NCBI GenBank assembly: GCA_013215655.1
Contig: JABSOX010000014.1
Coordinates: 1-64,000, forward strand
Origin: Colwellia sp.
GTDB taxonomy: Bacteria > Pseudomonadota > Gammaproteobacteria > Enterobacterales > Alteromonadaceae
DNA: 64,000 nt
Direction: 5' to 3'
Shown here: positions 18,593 through 27,748 of the stretch, in pieces
Layout of the letters: each line of letters begins with the position of its first letter
How positions within the stretch are numbered: position 1 is the stretch's first letter
The notes under the pieces: generated by a model
Databases searched by the model: none
What the model saw: the letters and a program-made list of their open reading frames with translations, nothing else
Told to the model about the DNA's origin: nothing
Position numbers and translations under genes: made by a program

Positions 18593-19498
18593 ATGAGAAA
18601 CGCAATATTGTGGTTATCAATAAGTATATTTTGCTCATCATTACTAGGATGCAAAGTAGGTAGTGGTGAAGGATTAAACGCTCAAGGTCAACCGATAGAT
18701 GAAAGCACCAGCTTACCTACGACAAATACGTCCGATGAAAATAAAATAATATTCACGCTTGAGGATATTCAAGAACGGATATTTTCACCTATCTGCTCAT
18801 CTTGCCATGGCGGAGTTAACCCCGCCGCAGGACAGGATTTATCGAGCATTGAACAAACCATTGCTAACTTAATCAATATAAATTCTTCAAACCCTCTTTT
18901 TAAACGTGTACTGCCCGGAGAACCGCAATCAAGTTATTTATATTTAAAAATCACTGGAGACCCACAAGCTGGCTCTCGAATGCCACTTGGGCAACCATCA
19001 TTATCAGATGAAAACATAAATGCCATTAAAGAATGGATACAACAAGGAGCACTTGTACCTGACAACTCAGCAACCGTACAAGTAAGCAGAATAATGCAGC
19101 ATATTGAACCTTCGACAATGCAATTAAAGAATAAAATTAATATCGATATAGATCACAAATGGCAAGAAAAAAGAAAGTTATTAATTACCCTTTGGTTTAA
19201 TCAAGCAATGAACTTTAAAGAATTGACCAATCAACAAATTATCATTACCGCAACCGACATCAATACCTTAACGTTACAGAATGGCTGGTTGCTCGATACT
19301 ACGAGTATTTCGGTCAATATAATTAATAACCATGTTTTACAAATCAACATCTCAAATATCGACAGTAGTACCAAACAACTCAATATTCAACTCAATAACA
19401 GCAGCATTTCAACAATTTCATCACTCTCTGGGCAACAGCTTGATGGTGACTTAAATGGCGTTGAAGGTGGGGAGTTCAGTTATGATATCTTTTTATGA
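18593..19498 (+). CDS. Monoheme c-type cytochrome lipoprotein
   Basis: A 301-residue lipoprotein. Signal peptide with lipobox LLGC (Cys20), then a cytochrome-like domain (about 50-155) with one heme site C68-S-S-C71-H72 and a later MPLG segment whose Met is a possible sixth ligand. Spacing and the ITGDPQAGSRMPLG and IKEWIQQGA blocks resemble the planctomycete-type cytochrome C domain. The C-terminal half (about 165-301) is beta-rich with no recognised motif. It probably sits in the outer membrane and carries electrons. It overlaps the next gene by 17 bases, so the two are likely translationally coupled. Confidence 0.8.
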   Translation: MRNAILWLSISIFCSSLLGCKVGSGEGLNAQGQPIDESTSLPTTNTSDENKIIFTLEDIQERIFSPICSSCHGGVNPAAGQDLSSIEQTIANLININSSNPLFKRVLPGEPQSSYLYLKITGDPQAGSRMPLGQPSLSDENINAIKEWIQQGALVPDNSATVQVSRIMQHIEPSTMQLKNKINIDIDHKWQEKRKLLITLWFNQAMNFKELTNQQIIITATDINTLTLQNGWLLDTTSISVNIINNHVLQINISNIDSSTKQLNIQLNNSSISTISSLSGQQLDGDLNGVEGGEFSYDIFL

Positions 19499-20657
19499 AA
19501 AAATATTGTTAAACACCACTTACATATTATTTATAAATAAATTAGCAAAGTTAAAAGTAATATTGGTAAACCTATTACTATTAGTGATAACCACAGTTCT
19601 AATAACCACTGATAGTAAAGCGGAGCCCTATTTGGCAATCAAAAACAATCTAAAATGTATTGCTTGCCACGTTAACCCCAATGGTGGTGGACTACGTAAT
19701 GATTTTGGTAAAATTTATGGGCAAGGATTATTGCCTGCGACAGCTAATAGTTTTGACACGGCTAAATTAGCAAAAATCACCCAATTCCTTTCGATTGGTG
19801 CTGACGCTAGGTTTAATGGTAATTATCAAAAAAATGATAAATCAAATAATGAAGAAGAAACTATCCGTCAGGGTTTTGAAGTAAGCAGTGCTCAATTTTA
19901 TTTACATCTTCAGATACCAGCCTCTGGTTTATCATTTTACCTTGACCAACAAGTGGCTCCTGGTAGTGCGATTAATCGCGAAGCATTTGTTATGTATAAT
20001 TTTGAACAAGGTAGTTTTATCAAAGCCGGAAAACTTTTCATTCCCTATGGTCTACGCATTGAAGATGATTCTGCTTTCATTAGACAGGCTACTGGAATGA
20101 ATTTTGATAATAGTGACAATGGCATCGAATATGGCGTTAACTTTGCACATAGTACTATAAACTTTTATATGGCAAATGGTACCAGTCAAGCAAGTAATGA
20201 TGACGATAGTTTTTTGTATGGATTACGAGCAGAGTATTTATTTACAAATTTTCGTATCGGCACAAGTGCAGCACTAAATGATGGCGAACGACAAATACAG
20301 ATGTTGAATTTATACGCTGGCAGTCAGTTGGGGGATTTTACTTTTTTAGGTGAAATAGACTTTTTGAGCTTAGAAGCACCGAACACGGCTACGAACCAAG
20401 ATATAACACAAATAGCTACTTTGGCCGAAATAAATTATCAATGGCAACAAGGCTGGAATTTTAAAGTAACGGCTGAATACTTTGACCCTAATACGGATAT
20501 AAATAATGATCAACAGACTCGTTATTCTTTAATTGGTGAATATACACCTATATCAAACATACAGTTGCGTCTCGGCTTTAGGTTTAAGCAGGATATACCA
20601 CAAAAACCGCAACAAAATTATGATCAAGTGTTTATTCAAAGCCATTTCTATTTTTAG
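19482..20657 (+). CDS. Outer-membrane beta-barrel protein with an N-terminal heme-binding CxxCH
   Basis: A 391-residue protein. A long signal region ends near SKA (residue 47); soon after comes C59-I-A-C62-H63 with the flanking VNPNGGGLRNDFG block. The rest is alternating beta strands ending in an aromatic residue (YF), as in an outer-membrane porin of about 14-16 strands. The ATG at 19482 has GGTGGGGAG 7 bases upstream and is preferred to the in-frame ATG at 19455. A porin with one covalent heme at its periplasmic mouth next to a heme lipoprotein recalls porin-cytochrome conduits, though it does not look like MtrB. The barrel may also be a plain anion porin. Confidence 0.75.
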   Translation: MISFYEKILLNTTYILFINKLAKLKVILVNLLLLVITTVLITTDSKAEPYLAIKNNLKCIACHVNPNGGGLRNDFGKIYGQGLLPATANSFDTAKLAKITQFLSIGADARFNGNYQKNDKSNNEEETIRQGFEVSSAQFYLHLQIPASGLSFYLDQQVAPGSAINREAFVMYNFEQGSFIKAGKLFIPYGLRIEDDSAFIRQATGMNFDNSDNGIEYGVNFAHSTINFYMANGTSQASNDDDSFLYGLRAEYLFTNFRIGTSAALNDGERQIQMLNLYAGSQLGDFTFLGEIDFLSLEAPNTATNQDITQIATLAEINYQWQQGWNFKVTAEYFDPNTDINNDQQTRYSLIGEYTPISNIQLRLGFRFKQDIPQKPQQNYDQVFIQSHFYF

Positions 20658-20685
20658 AAACACTTGCTAAAGTGAAATAGACATC

Positions 20686-21345
20686 ATGAAGTTAACAACA
20701 CAAATTATCAATGGCAACAACCAACAAGAGATAATAACCAAAGTGCCTCTGACTGAAGAAGAAAAACACCGAATTAAAGAAGATATTAATGAGGAGCTTG
20801 TTTCATTGCTTGCTCAATGTAAACTTGGCGATAAACATGCATTTCAACAGCTTTATCAAAAAACAGCAGCTAAATTAAACGGTATCGCCTACCGCATCAC
20901 TCGACATGTTGATAGTGCTAACGAAGTACTACAAGAGGCTTTTATACAAATTTGGCAAAATAAAGATGACTATCAAGCCCATAAAAGTGCACCTTTTACA
21001 TGGCTAGCTGCCATTGTTCGATATCGAGCTTATGACAGGTTACGTTATGATAAAAGGCGTCACCAACAAGATATGGTTGAGTATAATGAAACTGAATTTA
21101 GTGACTTTAACGTTAATGAAGCACTGTTGAATACTACTCAATTTGATTTTGAAGGGCATAATGAAAAAGCACTACATCATTGTTTGAGCAAACTTGAACA
21201 AAAGCAAAGCCAGTCAATTTTGATGGCCTATCTATATGGTTATAGTCGTGAAGAAATTTCACAATACTTTGATACACCGCTAAATACCATAAAATCATGG
21301 ATTCGTCGCGGTTTAGGGAGATTACAGTTATGCCTAAACAACTAA
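20686..21345 (+). CDS. ECF-type RNA polymerase sigma factor
   Basis: A 219-residue sigma-70 family protein. Region 2 (about 45-125) includes HVDSANEVLQEAFIQIW and TWLAAIVRYRAYDRLR for core binding and -10 melting. Region 4 (about 160-217) carries the helix-turn-helix YSREEISQYFDTPLNTIKSWIRRGLGRL for the -35 element. The N-terminus has about 35 extra polar residues. It overlaps the anti-sigma gene by 16 bases, the usual sign of a stoichiometric sigma/anti-sigma pair. Such sigma factors paired with RskA-like proteins commonly answer oxidative or redox stress; the target here is probably the same cluster. Confidence 0.9.
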   Translation: MKLTTQIINGNNQQEIITKVPLTEEEKHRIKEDINEELVSLLAQCKLGDKHAFQQLYQKTAAKLNGIAYRITRHVDSANEVLQEAFIQIWQNKDDYQAHKSAPFTWLAAIVRYRAYDRLRYDKRRHQQDMVEYNETEFSDFNVNEALLNTTQFDFEGHNEKALHHCLSKLEQKQSQSILMAYLYGYSREEISQYFDTPLNTIKSWIRRGLGRLQLCLNN

Positions 21346-22145
21346 GCCAAATGCCATCGAAGCGTTATTATCAAACCGAAATCATTGAGCACTTAGCCAG
21401 TCAATATGTACTTGGGACGTTAACAATAAATGTTCAACGCCGAGTAGCAAACTTATTAAGAGAAAACACACCACTTGAACAGAGAATAAATTATTGGCAA
21501 GAGCGCTTGGTTAGTCTAGATCATACAACTGAAGAACTACCTCCCAGTGAACTTAGTTGGCAAAAAATTGCTGAGCACTTAGCACAAGACAAAATAACGA
21601 ACACCGCGCCACAACAAAGTTCTAACAAAATAAAGAAACATAATCAGCGAAGTATATACACCATAATTAATACTTGGTTAACGGTTCCTTTTAATCGATA
21701 TGCCAGTGGTTTATCCTTTGCAGCGTGTGCTTTAATCGCTCTATTAGTATTTAACCCTGATGTTACAACGAATGACCCATTGAGTTACGTTGCGGTACTC
21801 ACAGAACAAAATGGTCAAGCCCATATGGTCGCAAGCACCTATGGTAACTCCCAAAAACTGGTGGTGAATATTATCAACAGCCCTGAAATCAATGACAACC
21901 AAGCACTAGAGTTATGGGTAGTTTCCAAAACTGATGAACAAGCCCGCAGCTTAGGTATTATTCCCATAGGAAAAACACTTATTGAACAACAACTAACCAC
22001 TGCACAGTGGCGACTTATCAAAGACTCACAAGCACTTATTGTTACCATTGAAGATCTCGGTGGTTCACCCATCGGTGAACCAAGTGAATTAGTGGTCTCA
22101 CGTGGCCTTTGTATACGCTTACAAGAGTGGCAAAAAGATGCATAA
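21330..22145 (+). CDS. RskA-like anti-sigma factor
   Basis: A 271-residue membrane protein. The N-terminal anti-sigma domain (about 1-85, with the HLASQYVLGTL motif typical of this family) is cytosolic. One membrane helix follows at about 123-145, and a periplasmic RskA-type sensor domain (about 150-271) includes LELWVVSKTDEQARSLGIIP and EDLGGSPIGEPSE. It should hold the upstream ECF sigma factor inactive until a periplasmic signal leads to its release or proteolysis. I use the ATG at 21330 because GGGAG lies 9 bases before it; the frame is open from 21297, but that would sit inside the sigma gene. It overlaps the next gene by 8 bases. Confidence 0.88.
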   Translation: MPKQLSQMPSKRYYQTEIIEHLASQYVLGTLTINVQRRVANLLRENTPLEQRINYWQERLVSLDHTTEELPPSELSWQKIAEHLAQDKITNTAPQQSSNKIKKHNQRSIYTIINTWLTVPFNRYASGLSFAACALIALLVFNPDVTTNDPLSYVAVLTEQNGQAHMVASTYGNSQKLVVNIINSPEINDNQALELWVVSKTDEQARSLGIIPIGKTLIEQQLTTAQWRLIKDSQALIVTIEDLGGSPIGEPSELVVSRGLCIRLQEWQKDA

Positions 22146-23430
22146 ACAGTTGTTATTAATTACGATATTTTTACTATTACTCTCATTTAACCTTCATGCT
22201 CAAGCTCTAAAAATGCTGACAGATATGCCCGGTAAACATGAGATAAGTATGCGTACCCGTTTTCAAGATGTTAACGATACATGGCTAGGTGATGCACAAG
22301 CATTTACCAGTAGAATAAAGCTAACGTCAAGCTTCTCGTTGAACAGCCTATTACCAAGCAATGATGGACAATGGCAAATATTGCTAGAACCCAATTTAGT
22401 GCTTGCCTTTAATGATAAAGACTACAATTCGATAACAATAAAAAAGTCGACATCACCAATTCCAGATCCTGAAAGTTTTGATTGGCGAAAAGCTAACATT
22501 AATTATACAAGTGATGATAATTGGCAAATGACTATAGGTCGTCAACCATTATCTTTTAATAATGAACGCATGATTGGCGCTATCGAGTTTTGGCAAACAC
22601 CGCAAAGTTTTGATGCCATTAAATTTGAGTTTAATAACCAAATAGATTGGCGTATTCAATACGCCTACAGCAATAAAGTGCAACGCATTTTTGGTCATAA
22701 TTCCACTTCAAATATTCCAAAAGAAGATATTCGTTTTGGTAGCATTACCCAAAGACCCATTAATGAGCTTGGTCAACATGCGTTAACCGCACACTTATTG
22801 AATATTCATTATAAAACTGAAGATAACCTAAGTTTTTCTGTCTACAACTATTTTGTAGACAATAAGGACCAAAGTAAATTTTCAAACAATACTCTAGGGT
22901 TACGACTTGAGGATGAATTTAAGCCCCATCAACTGAAATATCGCTACACTGTTGAATATGCACAACAAACAAACATAAATGAAAATCCTGACCATTATCA
23001 AGCTTGGTATAATTTACTTGAAGCAAGCGTGCAATATAGAAGTCATACTTTACAGCTGAGCCAAGAAATATTAAGCGAAGATAATGGTTATGGCTTTAAA
23101 ACCCCCTTAGGTACCAATCATAAATTTCAAGGATGGGCCGATATATTTACCGGTTACACAATGCAAGCAGGCTTAAGAGATCAATATATCACCTATAAAG
23201 GTCGTAAGAATAAGCTACGTTGGCGAGTCGTTTTTCATCGTTTTAAAAGTTTTAGTGAGCAACACAGTATTGGTGATGAATTAGATTTAGAATTTGCTTA
23301 TCGAGCGACACGTAAATGGGAACTAAAACTGGTTTATGCACATTATAAGGCGGAAGACGGTTTAATGTACTTTCCTAAAGCGAGTCATGATTTATCTACA
23401 TGGTTTGCCTCTATCGCTTATAATATATAA
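22138..23430 (+). CDS. Alginate-export-type outer-membrane porin
   Basis: A 430-residue outer-membrane barrel. A signal peptide covers residues 1-22 (ends LHA before QALKM). The body matches the alginate-export porin pattern: MRTRFQDVNDTWLGDAQAFTSRIKL near the start, a DWRKANINY strand, and TIGRQPLSFNNERMIG, which is strongly conserved in the family. It ends in a barrel-type strand with ISIAYNI-like alternation. Related porins pass alginate or other anionic molecules, but there are no alginate genes here, so the substrate is unclear. The ATG at 22138 overlaps the anti-sigma stop; the in-frame ATG at 22102 is upstream of the signal peptide and less likely. Last gene of the cluster. Confidence 0.82.
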   Translation: MHKQLLLITIFLLLLSFNLHAQALKMLTDMPGKHEISMRTRFQDVNDTWLGDAQAFTSRIKLTSSFSLNSLLPSNDGQWQILLEPNLVLAFNDKDYNSITIKKSTSPIPDPESFDWRKANINYTSDDNWQMTIGRQPLSFNNERMIGAIEFWQTPQSFDAIKFEFNNQIDWRIQYAYSNKVQRIFGHNSTSNIPKEDIRFGSITQRPINELGQHALTAHLLNIHYKTEDNLSFSVYNYFVDNKDQSKFSNNTLGLRLEDEFKPHQLKYRYTVEYAQQTNINENPDHYQAWYNLLEASVQYRSHTLQLSQEILSEDNGYGFKTPLGTNHKFQGWADIFTGYTMQAGLRDQYITYKGRKNKLRWRVVFHRFKSFSEQHSIGDELDLEFAYRATRKWELKLVYAHYKAEDGLMYFPKASHDLSTWFASIAYNI

Positions 23431-23438
23431 GGTATAAA

Positions 23439-24146
23439 TCATTTCCAATCATCGGCATTACCGTCATGAACAATGGTAATGCCGTCAATAGCGTCATATC
23501 TATCATAAACATCATCCGGCATCGGGTTTTGTCTAACCTCTACAAATTTCAATTGTGACAAACCTGTAAGTACAAGATTTTCAAGTTTATTATCAAAAAA
23601 ATAAGCCTTTTCCAGGGAGACTAATGGTGATATATCTAGGGTGATCAGCTGGTTATTAGTAATACGTATTTTTTTTAGTTGTTTCAAACCAATAAAATTG
23701 ACAGTAGTCAGTTTATTTTTGAATAGATATAAGGATTTGAGTCGACTCAATCCGGATATTTTTACGGCACGAAGTTTATTATTGGCGATGTTCACATGCA
23801 CAAGCTGCTTAAGAACACGCAGATCAACTTCTGTTAACTCATTATTATATAAAGATAATGATGTTAGATTTGTCAGTTGATTTAAACCTTCAAGACTTTG
23901 AATATTCATGCCGTGACATCTTAATTTTTTGAACTCAGCAATTGCATGCAGTTTACTTCCTCGAGCCGACTTTTGAATACAATTTAATAATGCTGGGTCG
24001 GAAAACTCTAATTGTTCAATTGGTGATACCGCTTGTGCGGCTTGTGCATAAAAAAAACAGATCAATACCAGAAAAGAAGTGGAATGTGATAAAACAAAGA
24101 AAATATATTTTAGCGGAGTAAGTGTCGAAATTTTTATACAACTCAT
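23439..24146 (-). CDS. Exported leucine-rich-repeat protein
   Basis: A 235-residue protein with an N-terminal hydrophobic stretch (about 13-38) acting as signal or anchor. About six leucine-rich repeats of 20-22 residues (about 60-205) follow the pattern LxxLxLxxNxL, as in LTSLSLYNNELTEVDL and LKSLYLFKNKL. The variant is SDS22/bacterial-like. These proteins mediate protein contacts; the partner is unknown. It ends 8 bases from the convergent porin gene. Its start codon is only 2 bases from the end of a 65-base inverted-repeat relic, so its promoter and ribosome-binding region lie within or beyond that element. Confidence 0.75.
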   Translation of the reverse strand: MSCIKISTLTPLKYIFFVLSHSTSFLVLICFFYAQAAQAVSPIEQLEFSDPALLNCIQKSARGSKLHAIAEFKKLRCHGMNIQSLEGLNQLTNLTSLSLYNNELTEVDLRVLKQLVHVNIANNKLRAVKISGLSRLKSLYLFKNKLTTVNFIGLKQLKKIRITNNQLITLDISPLVSLEKAYFFDNKLENLVLTGLSQLKFVEVRQNPMPDDVYDRYDAIDGITIVHDGNADDWK

Positions 24147-24148
24147 AT

Positions 24149-24213
24149 TAGGGCCTATTGATTTCTCATCTTTAAATTCTGTCTGAATTAACTATAAATT
24201 TCAACAGACCCTA
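24149..24213. repeat. 65-base relic of the TA-flanked inverted-repeat family
   Basis: TAGGGCCTATTGA (24149-24161) and TCAACAGACCCTA (24201-24213) match the ends of the two long copies at 45411 and 52018. The right end is identical over 13 bases and the left end matches at 11 of 13. The 39-base middle lacks the inner hairpins. It is read as an internally deleted copy. Confidence 0.6.
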
Positions 24214-24219
24214 ATACAT

Positions 24220-27200
24220 TTATCTTATTTTTCGAATATAACTAAAAATACAAATTCCTAGTAACCAAAAACCAAACGAGCCGCCACCAGAACTACTAGA
24301 GTTAGATACTGACACAGGAGGAGGAGTTACCACAACAGCTGCAGTAACCGTAATTGTGGCTGAGCTATCAGCGCTCATCGCCGCACTGTCAGTAACGGTA
24401 AACGTTACGTTATAATCACCCGCCGTCGCATAAACATGGCTAGGATCTTTATCTGTGCTGGTATTGCCATCACCAAAATCCCATAAATAGCTATATTGTC
24501 CATTACCACCAACCACATTTGCAGTGAAATTAACGTTTAAGTCATTAACGGTCTGTGAAAAATCAGCCATTACTTCATTTTCTAAATTAACTGATGTCAG
24601 AAAAATAAATGATTGATTGGTTTCATCAGTAACCATCAAGCTCACATTATATAGACCAAAATTAGCATAATCATGCGCTGCTACCATGGTTTGCACTGGA
24701 CTAGTGTTATCGCCAAAATCCCAACGATAAGAAAACTCTCCCACACCGCCAGTTAGAACAGGTGTAAAAGTAACATTTTTTCCAAATTTAATGACGTTAA
24801 TATTTCCTGTAATAACACCACCCACGACTACTTCGTAATTAATGGTCTTTTCACCGGCATTCGTTTGATAAGTAACACTCACCGCATATGTGCCATTTTG
24901 GCTATAGGTATGAACAACTGATGCCCCAGTTAACAACGTGTTATCGCCCATCTGCCAACTAAATGAGCTATTAGCAAGAATATTGGCATCATCAACACTA
25001 AATAAAACCCTCAGACCAATATGTTCAGCAACTACCGTTGCCGTATCAGTATTCTTTAAGAGAATGGTTGCTGATGTACTGTTCGTAGATAAATCAGTAA
25101 CTTCGACTGTTAAGCCCAAGGTCGGTAAATTGAGACCTGATTCAGGTTGATAGGCTGCTGAATAATCGAGCTTATCGTCAAATAGACGATTAGCCGTTAA
25201 ATGACTATCACCGTTGATTGGACTTTGATCAAAAACACTAAAGGCCGCATCTCGAATTTGCTGCCAAGTCTCCCTCACCTGATTACCCTGCTTAATTGCA
25301 TTTTGGTCGGCATCAACGACGCCAATAAAAACATCACCGGGATGATCGGTAACATCATTATTGGTAAAAGCATCATTGCGATACCAAAGCAAAACGCCAG
25401 AATCGTAATTAAATTGAGACAAAAATTTATCGGTATCGGTATGACTTCTTAATTGCACATAATAACTGTGGCTAGTGCCTGAAAGGGTCCAAACTGGAGG
25501 GCGCGTGAAACCATTAAGTATTGCATTATTAGTTTCTGCATCAAGCGTAATAATATTGTTATTACCATTATCTACAGTAATATTATCGGCAACAAAGCCA
25601 TACCCTTTTGCTGCGGGGTCGGTAATATAAACAATTTTAATGGTCACGGTTTGGCTTGCAAAAGCAGATAAGTCAAAACTTAAATCAACCCAGCCCAAGT
25701 CTCCTTCGGCGTCACTGAGTAGCTTAGATTTATTGCTGATGTAATTGATGACAGTATCATGTTGGGGATTGTTTACTTGCGTATGATTGCCAACAATAGG
25801 ACTATCATTAACGAGTATTTGCACATAGTCGTAATCGAGCTCAATATCCCAATGTGCTTTCATTGATAACGTTGAGCTACCCGCGGGTAAACTAACCTCA
25901 AACGACAAACTATTATTTAAATGATGTCCTTCATTGGAATAAAATTGATATTCCCCTTCATAGGGAGCAAAAACTATGTCTTTTGTCGGTAAATTGATTT
26001 TAACTTGGTTAATACGGCCTTCTTGATGATTGGTTGCTGCAACTAAGGCAATGGTCTCGCTACTTAATTCAGCAAAGAAAATTTCTTGTTGGTTAATCCA
26101 ATTGCCACCATATTGATTTTGGAAATAATCTTTCGCATGGGGACTAAATCCTGATGGATGTGCACCACCATCAACGTTACTACCTGAAGCCATGATTGAC
26201 CAATTTGCCACCGGAGAGCCAATATCAATACTGACTCGATCATATTCATCTCTGACACCTAAATCATGACCAAATTCATGAGCAACTACCCCGACCTGAG
26301 CATTAACGGGGTTAATCGTGTAACCATATAGTTTGATATCAGAACCCGGCACATCAACGGGATTGTTTAAACCATCAACAACAACAAAACTATGCGACCA
26401 AATGGCATCAGCACCTAATGTGCCACCACCCGCCTCCTCGCCAATGCTACTATGAAATATCATCACATGATCAATAACCCCGTCATTATCAAGATCATAA
26501 TCCGCCAAATTTAGATTTAGCTCTACATCCGCAACAGCTTTAGTAATTGCCTCTAAGACGAGTGCAGGAACATTTTTATCATCGTCATCTTCATCATTAC
26601 CACCATAAGAAGCAGCATCATTATCTGCAGTAAACCAACCTTGTACCATACCCGTAAAATCAAGTGTGCCACCAGATTCATGTTGGTAATATTGATAAAC
26701 TGACTCAACACCACCTGATACCGTATTGTCAAATAACAAGTCCTTATAATGAGATGCTGGATTATTATGACCACTAGCATCATGCTTAAAATCCGTAAAG
26801 TCGATCATTATCGCTAAAACTTTAGCTTCAGTTGATGCCAATTTTACTGAGTTAAACTGAACTTGAGACTTTGCCATAACACTTGTTTTTTGGCTGATGG
26901 ATAAACTACTTTGTCGATAACCTCTTTGTTGCTTATACATATAGTCTTTACCATATTTTCCCGGTAATTTTTTAAAGCCAAAAGACTTTTTACCAAGATA
27001 CTTAGCTAACGCTTGCTTCTTTTCATCGTCGGTTGCTGTGCTCGATAATTCGCCGCGTTTTTCTAGCCAATAATAAATACTTTCTTTATTAATAACCCCT
27101 AAGTCAGCGGGAGATTTTATTTTATTATCAGCAGTAATTGCATTAACCGATAACGAAAAGATGATAAGTAAGAGGTTGATTACGAATGTGAATTTCAATT

Positions 27201-27222
27201 TTATTTTTAACTTTAATTTCAT
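24220..27222 (-). CDS. M6-type metalloprotease with PKD domains and GlyGly-CTERM tail
   Basis: A 1000-residue secreted protease. A signal peptide (1-28) is followed by a propeptide-like region. The M6 (immune inhibitor A-like) catalytic domain has the zinc motif HEFGHDLG at about residue 314 and an SIMASG Met-turn at about 345. A beta-rich carbohydrate- or substrate-binding region (about 400-700) follows, then three PKD domains (about 735-960) with WDFGDNTS / WDFGDGNTS motifs. The end SSSGGGSFGFWLLG plus a basic tail is a GlyGly-CTERM signal, cut by a rhombosortase and usually carried out by type II secretion. It likely degrades extracellular protein. A small lipoprotein gene lies 9 bases upstream in the same operon. 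Confidence 0.88.
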   Translation of the reverse strand: MKLKLKIKLKFTFVINLLLIIFSLSVNAITADNKIKSPADLGVINKESIYYWLEKRGELSSTATDDEKKQALAKYLGKKSFGFKKLPGKYGKDYMYKQQRGYRQSSLSISQKTSVMAKSQVQFNSVKLASTEAKVLAIMIDFTDFKHDASGHNNPASHYKDLLFDNTVSGGVESVYQYYQHESGGTLDFTGMVQGWFTADNDAASYGGNDEDDDDKNVPALVLEAITKAVADVELNLNLADYDLDNDGVIDHVMIFHSSIGEEAGGGTLGADAIWSHSFVVVDGLNNPVDVPGSDIKLYGYTINPVNAQVGVVAHEFGHDLGVRDEYDRVSIDIGSPVANWSIMASGSNVDGGAHPSGFSPHAKDYFQNQYGGNWINQQEIFFAELSSETIALVAATNHQEGRINQVKINLPTKDIVFAPYEGEYQFYSNEGHHLNNSLSFEVSLPAGSSTLSMKAHWDIELDYDYVQILVNDSPIVGNHTQVNNPQHDTVINYISNKSKLLSDAEGDLGWVDLSFDLSAFASQTVTIKIVYITDPAAKGYGFVADNITVDNGNNNIITLDAETNNAILNGFTRPPVWTLSGTSHSYYVQLRSHTDTDKFLSQFNYDSGVLLWYRNDAFTNNDVTDHPGDVFIGVVDADQNAIKQGNQVRETWQQIRDAAFSVFDQSPINGDSHLTANRLFDDKLDYSAAYQPESGLNLPTLGLTVEVTDLSTNSTSATILLKNTDTATVVAEHIGLRVLFSVDDANILANSSFSWQMGDNTLLTGASVVHTYSQNGTYAVSVTYQTNAGEKTINYEVVVGGVITGNINVIKFGKNVTFTPVLTGGVGEFSYRWDFGDNTSPVQTMVAAHDYANFGLYNVSLMVTDETNQSFIFLTSVNLENEVMADFSQTVNDLNVNFTANVVGGNGQYSYLWDFGDGNTSTDKDPSHVYATAGDYNVTFTVTDSAAMSADSSATITVTAAVVVTPPPVSVSNSSSSGGGSFGFWLLGICIFSYIRKIR

Positions 27223-27231
27223 GAGAGTCTC

Positions 27232-27582
27232 CTACTTATTGCACTTTTTAAAAGCAGCACGCTTATTTTGTATATATTTATTAATGACCATTTTAACTTC
27301 AGCATCACTCATCTCACTTGTTATCTTGCCGCTTTTCATCAGCATCTCTTTTAATTTAGTTACATCTTTTATGGGTGGTGAAAAAGATTTTTTACAAAGA
27401 AGTTTATTGCTTAAGTTTACAGGTACTGCATTTGAGGATATTGGATTAACAGATGTAGTCGACTGAACAGTATCTTGCTGTTGCTCTGATTTAGCTTGGC
27501 AACCACTGAGAATAAGACTGAATACCATACTAAAGACAACATTAAAGGCAATAAAAAATAGTTTAGACAAGTTGCTCTCCAC
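27232..27582 (-). CDS. Small lipoprotein preceding the M6 protease
   Basis: A 116-residue lipoprotein: hydrophobic N-terminus with lipobox LSGC (Cys28), a Gln/Ser/Thr-rich linker (about 30-58), then a compact charged domain (about 60-116) with two Cys (LLCKK and KKCNK) that could form a disulfide. I do not recognise the family. It ends 9 bases before the protease start on the same strand, so the two are probably one transcript; a chaperone, inhibitor or anchor role for the protease is a guess. Confidence 0.65.
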   Translation of the reverse strand: MESNLSKLFFIAFNVVFSMVFSLILSGCQAKSEQQQDTVQSTTSVNPISSNAVPVNLSNKLLCKKSFSPPIKDVTKLKEMLMKSGKITSEMSDAEVKMVINKYIQNKRAAFKKCNK

Positions 27583-27748
27583 AACAAAAGATTAGCTAAT
27601 GATTAAAGGGATAGTTAAATGGATGACTTATTTATAGGAATTATTTCAATTTAATTCAAAAAAAATGATCTATTTCATTTACCAATGGCATTTGAATTAA
27701 TATTATATCTCAGTACAGTTAAATGCTGGTACCCTTGGAGTTATAACA

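Noticed and set aside
27161-27466. Hydrophobic open frame on the plus strand
   Set aside because: It overlaps the start of the protease and the small lipoprotein in antisense, has no ribosome-binding site, and its apparent hydrophobicity comes from the AT-rich complement.
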